NCBI GenBank assembly: GCA_964023275.1
Contig: OZ029927.1
Coordinates: 15,353,952 to 15,417,951 of the forward strand
Direction of reading: 5' to 3'
From: Norana najaformis
Taxonomy: Eukaryota; Annelida; Clitellata; Crassiclitellata; Hormogastridae
Length of the DNA: 64,000 bases
Position 1 is the first letter of the stretch. Every line of letters starts with the position of its first letter. Below are positions 57,801 to 64,000 of the stretch, piece after piece. The notes below the pieces were generated by a model. That model did no database searches and was not told where the DNA came from. It was given only the letters and a program-made list of their open reading frames with translations. Both the position numbers and the translations under genes were made by a program.

Positions 57801-60800
57801 CCATCTAGGAGCTTTCTTTATGAAGTATATTAAAATTTTAAGATAGTTTATGACAAATTTGGCCAGTTCTGTTGTGACTTGATCTTATTGTGTGTAAATA
57901 CATAACTTTATTTGCTGAAAATCTTATGCAGGTCATATTTTGGAATTTTTTATAGCTTTGCAAACAAGGTCATAAAAGACGATGAAACGGAGAAGGATGT
58001 GAGTCCTGTTGTTAAAACAAAAACAGGAGATGAAGAAGAGAAGAAACCTGAGAAAGCAGATTCATCTTCACCGGACACCAGATCAGCTGAATCAACTGAA
58101 CCTAAAGTTCAGGAAAAAGAAAAATCGTCCGACAAGGGGAAATTGTCTGACAGAGAAAAGTCTTTGGAGAAAGAAAAATCCCAGAAAAAGCATGATAGAG
58201 CTGACGTGAGTAAAGAATTTTGTAAATGATATAGCTATAATTGCATGTGGCCTAAGAACTCTTCTTTTTAAATCTGAAGTGTCAACTTCTGCCTTGTTAC
58301 CTTTGCTGTTGGTGTGTATGTTTTATATTTTATATTGCTGACCTCTCGTGAGTCGAAATAATCCTGAAAGGGTGTTCTTATTCATTTTTGCAGAAAGAGC
58401 ATAAAACAGATAGCAAAGAAAGCGAGCATAAGAAGGAAAACAAGGAGAAGAAAGATGGAAACAGCAAATATTCAGACAAGTCTGGGTAAGCAATGAAACA
58501 GTTATTGCACTGAATATGCACCACACAATTTTTGCAACTGTTTTCATTGCTTGTACCATGTCGAACATGAATACTTTAATTAGCGTCTGATTGCTAACAA
58601 AGAAGTAAATTCATGAATGCTGCCTTGGAACTTATCTGCATTAGAGAAGGTACTCACTCGTGTAAAGACTATTGTGCTGAGAATGCTGTTGTCTTGAAAG
58701 TGTCAGATTGTATTGTGGTGGTGAATTTATATAGCACATCTTTCAGAACAAGCAGCTCGTTGTGGTGCTCTTGACACGAAAGCTACACGGAAACAAGTGT
58801 CGTGCATCTGCAACATAAAATGTCGTAGAACAGTGTCGAATGTTGTGGAACTCTGTTAAATGTTGTGAAACAGTAACAGTGAGGGAACAAAGGTTTTGTT
58901 TGACTCAGCCAGAGGTTTTTCAGTGCATTGGGTGTTGTGACTGAATCCAATTTTATATTTATGCAGGATATCAAAACAGGAAGAGAAAGAATTAAAGAAA
59001 AAGTTAAAATATGAACAAAAAAAGAAAGAGAGAATCCACAGTAAGTTTTTTCGTACAACCGTGCTTAATGCATACAGATGAACAGAATATATTTGGAGCT
59101 TGTTGCTTGACAAGGGACTGCATTCTGTTTCAGTTTTATTTCAGTTCATATGGTGTTATTTCTTTAGATGCAGTGTTTCAGTATATTTTATTTCATTTAA
59201 TTGTTTACAGTTGCTGTTACCGAGAAAAAGTTGATGCAAATGGAAGATGAAATAAAGAAGTCGCTCAACCGTGCTAATACGGTAAGTTATCTTTGACACA
59301 TGTCTTTTATGTTAACTGTATGAATATATGTATGTATGACTGTGTGTACAAATGCATGCATGTATGTGTGTATGCACTTATGTATGTATGTGTGTATGAG
59401 CCTTGCAAGGAAAATGTGTTGCTCTCCAAAAAACATCTAGAGAAGGTAATTAGCACATCATTTTGGGAGCTAATTTTGTTATAATACTGATTATTTGCCA
59501 ATCTGTTATTCTTTTTTTGCATTAATATCATTGCAAGACATCTTAAGCAACTTAGAGCTAACCTCTGTAGTGATATGATCCATGCCAACTGGTCGTGCTC
59601 TTTATTTCTTTTGGGCCTCACATTGTTTGATTATTCCAGTTTTTGTGTCACTCTTCAGGTATTTTTCATCCTAGGTTCTTTTAAAAAAGATAGTCCCTTA
59701 TATATGCATTTCAGTGAAAGAGCTGTCTTGTGATTAGAGTACACTTAAGTCAAATGTTGTTTTGTCACAGGACATTGACAAGTGTATCGCCATCATGAAA
59801 GAACTTGAAGCACTTGATCTTAGCCGAACCATTATCATAAAAAATCCTTCCATTGTAGCAACCATTAAAAAGGTAGGCTACTCTTGAAGGTCTCTAACTC
59901 TTTCAGGCTTGTGTCTGCTGGCTGTCATGATGTAATATTTATTGTTCTTTTGGAAATCTGTGAGTATGGTAAAATTTTTTGAGTAGCTCTACAGAAAACT
60001 GCAGAGCTCTATAAAGCACTAGACTTATATTGTGAATTCTGTAGCTTGAAAACAATTTTGAGGCACATTCCAGAACTTCCTTATAAGACGCTTCAATTTA
60101 ACATGAATTCTGATATATCACAGTCAAAAATGCGGATGCCAAATTAGTTCAGCTGTAAGATATAGCCTTATTATAACAACTTCATTGTTGTGGCATCCAA
60201 AGATGGCTTTATAATTAGTCTAGTGTATTTCTCATACTGCTCAGCAATTTGGCCTAAAGTAGAAGTCTTGATTTCACATAGGCAGCCTAGCAGGCTTTAT
60301 AGATAAAAACCTGTATTACAGATGTTATACTTCAGTTATTGCAAGTGGTGTTTGCATGTGGTTTATTTTTTAGTGTCGCAAATATACACAAAGCGACCGG
60401 ATTCGGCACTGGGCTGAAAAGATTTATCGCAAGTTTAAAAAGGTCTTCACTGTTAATGATGGAGATGACTTCTCTCAGGTTTGTTTTAAAAGTTGATAAT
60501 GTGCTGCATAATTAGGGTACTTAAAACCTACATAATGCCAGTTTTTCCAGTTTTGCTAAAATTTGCATGGGAATGGCTCCGACAAGTTACTGAAATGGGG
60601 CTTCTCTGGCAGCTGTTTATGATTATTTGTTCCTATTGTTGCATCAAACAGTTTATTGAATTGCTGCATTGAATCGTGGTATTGTGTAATTGGAGGGCTA
60701 GCAGCTGTCATTTTTGAAGCTAGCTAAGTTTGATGGTACATTCCTTGGAACGTTTTCTGACTTATTTTTAATATAGTATATGTTCTTGCTGTTGTATTTT

Positions 60801-62632
60801 TGTTCAGTTCAGTCTGACTGTTTTGATTTGCTATAATTATACCTGTGACTGTTTTTAATTTGCTGCTTGTTTATATTTGTATTAGGTATTTAATCGAGAA
60901 ATGGCTGCCTTTAATACCCAAGAAAAAGCTCGCAAATTGAAAGTCGAAGCGAAGGCTGGCCTTGAGCAAACGGAAACCAGCGACTTCAAAGCGGTCTCCT
61001 TGGATGTCCAAGATGGCAAAGAAACGCATAAAGATATTCCAGTGTCTGGTAAAACTTTATGGATGTTTGCTCAGTGTGATTTTCTGGGTATTTGTTTTTG
61101 TGGTTTCCTTACTGTAATCAGTCTTGTTTTGCAGTCATGTTAGTTTTGAACCCCTGTTAGGCAAAGCTTTTATCAAGAAGTGTTTTGCCAAACTAGCAAA
61201 GCTTTTAAACAATTACTTAACAACATGTAATGCAGCTATTGGGATGCATCAACTACCATATTATAATTAGGCTGTCTTTTTTTGTTATAATATCACATTT
61301 TAAACCTAAATTAAATCCAAGATTCATATTTCCAGCCATGTTGTGTGATAATTCACGTATGAGCTTATATTCCAGAAACCACAGGAGGTGACAGAAAGCC
61401 TTTGGATGGAACTGTCAATGGTATAGTTGACAATACATTTGATGTGGGAGATTCACTAGATGACAGTAACATGAGTCCCATCTTGGACACATTAGCGGTT
61501 TCATCAACTGTCGCAGAAAACACTGCACCAACCACTGCCGAAGATTCTTCGTCAGCCGTGAGTGCAGACATTGTGCAGGATACCAGCACGAAATTGCCAC
61601 TTGCCACTCCAGCACCAGCTGCATTCAGTGGGCTTATATCTAGCCAAAGTGTGCCTGGCAGTAATCCTACAGAAACACCGCCTTCGTTGCCAGAATCTGC
61701 ACAGGGCATGTTTGCCAACGAAGTTGCAGATGACAGTCACGTCTCAGACATTCCTGCTGTGCGATCTGGTTCGCCGTTGTCAGTTGTCAATAAAAACTCT
61801 GTCATAGTTTCTGATGTAAATCAGAATGGAACCAGTGCATTCTTAGGCTCAGTTAATCTTGAAGATCCTGTCAGCCGGCTAGATTCATCAAAAAGTCAAC
61901 AAAATGACTCTCAGGTTAAGTTTGTTACAGAATACAATTTAAAAACCAGTTCAGGTTAATGTCGTTGAAGTTGCATTTCCTTCACAGAAATCTAAAGTAG
62001 CCACTGTTAATACAGCCATATAAATTTAAGCCTGATTATTGGTGTCATATTTTATTGCAAAGTTTGTTCCCAGTATTGTAAACTCTTTCTTAGCTTTTTA
62101 CCATTCTTGTAAGAATTTTTTTTCAAACTAAGTTTACATACTTTCGTATGAAAGATTCAGGAAAGTGCAATCTTTGAAAATTCAAGGAATTTCATCGATT
62201 TTTCATTTGAGAAAGTAATTTTAGAAAATTAATTTATAACTGTTAGAGAGCTGCACCTGTTTAGCTCAACCAGATAGCCATATAAGCAATGCTTTTGAGA
62301 GGTGCCCTAAAACGTGCTATATAAATTTTTGTTTCATTACAGTGAAAATTAATTTAAAGCAGTTTGTTCGTACGTAGCTAAACTGTTCCTTGTTGATGTG
62401 GCATTTGTAGGAAGATGAACATAGAGACCTTGAGGCACGCATTGCACAGATTGTCGAACGTACAACCAAATCGCACAAGTCGAGTAGCGATCGCAGCGGC
62501 AACAGCCGACGTGTGTCACGTTCGTCTCCAAGGCGCCGCAGCCACCGATCGTCATTTCACACACGGCCATACAACGATGATGAGGAACCGGTCATGGATG
62601 ACGAGGAGCTGCACAGCCTCCTCGGCGTGTAG
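51865..62632 (+). CDS. PSIP1: PSIP1/HDGFL2-type PWWP and IBD chromatin protein
   Basis: Nuclear chromatin reader: the PWWP domain binds methylated H3K36 nucleosomes and the IBD recruits partners. Coding exons: 51,865-51,939; 52,589-52,662; 53,060-53,195; 53,621-53,752; 54,354-54,449; 54,848-54,898; 55,360-55,413; 55,817-55,918; 56,329-56,400; 56,862-57,147; 57,376-57,442; 57,956-58,205; 58,394-58,485; 58,967-59,040; 59,211-59,281; 59,771-59,872; 60,374-60,478; 60,886-61,048; 61,376-61,914; 62,411-62,632. All phases agree and give 920 residues. PWWP (1-95): [30 protein letters not shown] and [12 protein letters not shown]. The long charged linker (96-495) has acidic runs and [10 protein letters not shown]-type basic patches. 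The IBD is about 521-625 ([28 protein letters not shown]). A Ser/Thr-rich segment follows, then an RS-like basic stretch and an acidic end, [11 protein letters not shown]. Human PSIP1 has 530 and HDGFL2 671 residues. Which paralogue name applies is uncertain. Confidence 0.93.
53860..54240 (-). repeat. Retroelement tails in PSIP1 intron
   Basis: Two reverse-strand tails (catttagtgccttttaagaa at about 53,859 and atcatttatatagcaccttt at about 54,210), with TATG-type repeats between. Confidence 0.55.
55930..55990 (+). repeat. Retroelement tail in PSIP1 intron
   Basis: Reads gttcttaaaaggcgctatat followed by acatgcatgca. It starts within 30 bp of the donor at 55,919. Confidence 0.6.
62275..62330 (+). 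repeat. Retroelement tail in last PSIP1 intron
   Basis: Reads agaggtgccctaaaacgtgc followed by tatataaatttttg, about 80 bp before the final acceptor. Confidence 0.55.
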
Positions 62633-63187
62633 TTGCGTGACATCGTTGTTAGAGACTGGTGCCCTGGATCTAAGCTCTTTTCTGTTTGTTCTTGGTTGGA
62701 CAGAGATCAACGTGACCATTGCTCACGCCTGCATGCCATCTGCACAAGGAAAGCCTGCTCCAGGAGTGCTCTCTGTCTTTGTTTGTACGGATTAACATGA
62801 ACATTTTTAGTTACATGAACTGATGTTTTATAATCAGACTTCTGTGATGGAAGCGATGAAACAGTTTGACTGATGTGTTACGAATTGATGGCAAGAAATA
62901 ATTTTCCATAAGTGGCAGATGGCATTTGATATATCAGACAGCCCGCTTCATGGTAAAAGAGATGAAACAGTTTGACAGTTATTTTTCCAAGTTTGAAAGT
63001 AAAATTATCAGCAAAGTGATTTGTGCTTGAATAATCTAAAACCTCTCAAACTTGTTCCTCTGCCAAAATGTCAAATGAATTCGTCTCAAACCTGAAACCT
63101 ACAATGCATTTTAATGATATCGTTTATGTTGTTACATCCTGTTATGGAGAAAAAGGCATCCAAAATACCTGTTGTGTTTTGTTTCTT

Positions 63188-63193
63188 AATAAA
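63188..63193 (+). terminator. Polyadenylation signal of PSIP1
   Basis: An AATAAA hexamer about 560 bp after the stop codon, followed by T/G-rich sequence. It is the first canonical signal I noticed downstream of the stop. Confidence 0.6.
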
Positions 63194-63199
63194 TCTGGT

Positions 63200-64000
63200 T
63201 TATAGTACATAGTTTTTTCTTTGAAGATAAACAGGCACGGTCAAGATGTGGCAGTTTCGTAAATTATGTATTCACAAAAAAATTCAAAAAAGTTAACTGA
63301 AAACATGAAACGTTACATATTCCAAGCTTTCTTATGATACATTTTCTACAACAGTCATTCGCTGAGCTAAAGTTATATTTAACGAAGTTACATCCAAACA
63401 TGCAGTATGGGAATGACAATTCAAAAATCAAAAAACAAGACTATTAACACACAGTTCTTCAGTGGAAAAATTAAATTTGAAATAATGGCAAATAATGACA
63501 TTTCATGGCCTGTCTGACTAACAGGCACTTGCAATGCTTTCTACAAAAGGGGACATATTTTCTACTTGGCACCATAATAAAAATGTTTAAGAATTATATA
63601 TATATATATATATATATATATTGCCCCTTGCAGAATGATACAGGTGTGAATTACAGGCAAGAAGAGAGACATTTCACATCTTAACAATAAATGAACAGCA
63701 GATAAGCTATTTCCCTACTATGTCTAGCTAACATTTGTTCAACCAAATTTTGCATGTTCAAACCAAAAGGAAGTATTTACCCCACAGCTGTGACTGCAAT
63801 TCAGAAAATCTAACAATTAAACACCACCTCAGAGTAGCAACAGACTCAGTTTTAACGTAACCATATTGAATTGTTTTACATCAAGAAGTTCTTATTTATA
63901 AAACTTGCGATGGCAGCAAAGATCAAACCAAACTGATCAAATTAAAATGATCTGAATTTGGGGAATCATTCAACTAGCATTAAGATCAGGAAGTCATTTG
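63200..64000. other. Intergenic, nothing recognised
   Basis: AT-rich sequence with a (TA)n run at 63,594-63,621. No exon is supported on either strand. It could be the 3' UTR of a gene beyond the window. Confidence 0.45.

Noticed and set aside
61365-61718. A 117-codon reverse-strand open frame
   Set aside because: Antisense to PSIP1 exon 20, whose sense frame fits both flanking splice sites and phases.

Overview
The window is animal nuclear DNA. It has long intron-rich genes with GT-AG introns, no operons, very dense microsatellites, and LINE and SINE tails ending in GGCGCTATATAAA-like motifs. The repeat style and gene structures suggest a marine invertebrate; the clade is a guess.

Layout. 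(1) 1-14.0 kb: no recognisable gene; simple repeats, including a 650-bp TTC tract, and repeat fragments. (2) 14.1-41.7 kb: three + strand copies (A, B, C) of a five-exon gene family. Each encodes two short helical-hairpin segments, then a domain resembling the microtubule-binding stalk tip of dynein heavy chain, but with no motor, then a charged low-complexity tail. Copies B and C lie in a tandem segmental duplication of about 9.7 kb (about 23,084-32,450 and 32,811-42,705). The two units differ by LINE, SINE and microsatellite insertions that have matching empty sites. Copy A is an older paralogue with introns full of tandem repeats. (3) 44.4-50.1 kb: a ten-exon gene on the - strand for DSCC1 (DCC1), the cohesion and clamp-loader subunit. 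(4) 51.1-63.2 kb: a + strand gene, head-to-head with DSCC1, for a long PSIP1/HDGFL2-type chromatin reader. It has 20 coding exons, an N-terminal PWWP domain and an integrase-binding-domain (IBD) fold. (5) 63.2-64.0 kb: nothing recognised.

Main points. In DSCC1 the exon 9 5' splice site lies in an 18-bp tandem array with six intact GTAAGT donors. Because 18 is a multiple of 3, any of these donors keeps frame and adds 6-residue steps. In copy B a 211-bp tandem duplication has made a possible in-frame cassette exon that repeats the first helix of the stalk-tip domain. In copy C two minisatellites have lengthened the tail by well over 100 residues since the duplication. Copy A has three 3' splice sites that abut different tandem repeats. 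DSCC1 and PSIP1 are single host nuclear genes. The stalk-tip family is the best candidate for something undescribed: a small, locally amplified set of motorless proteins that may bind microtubules.
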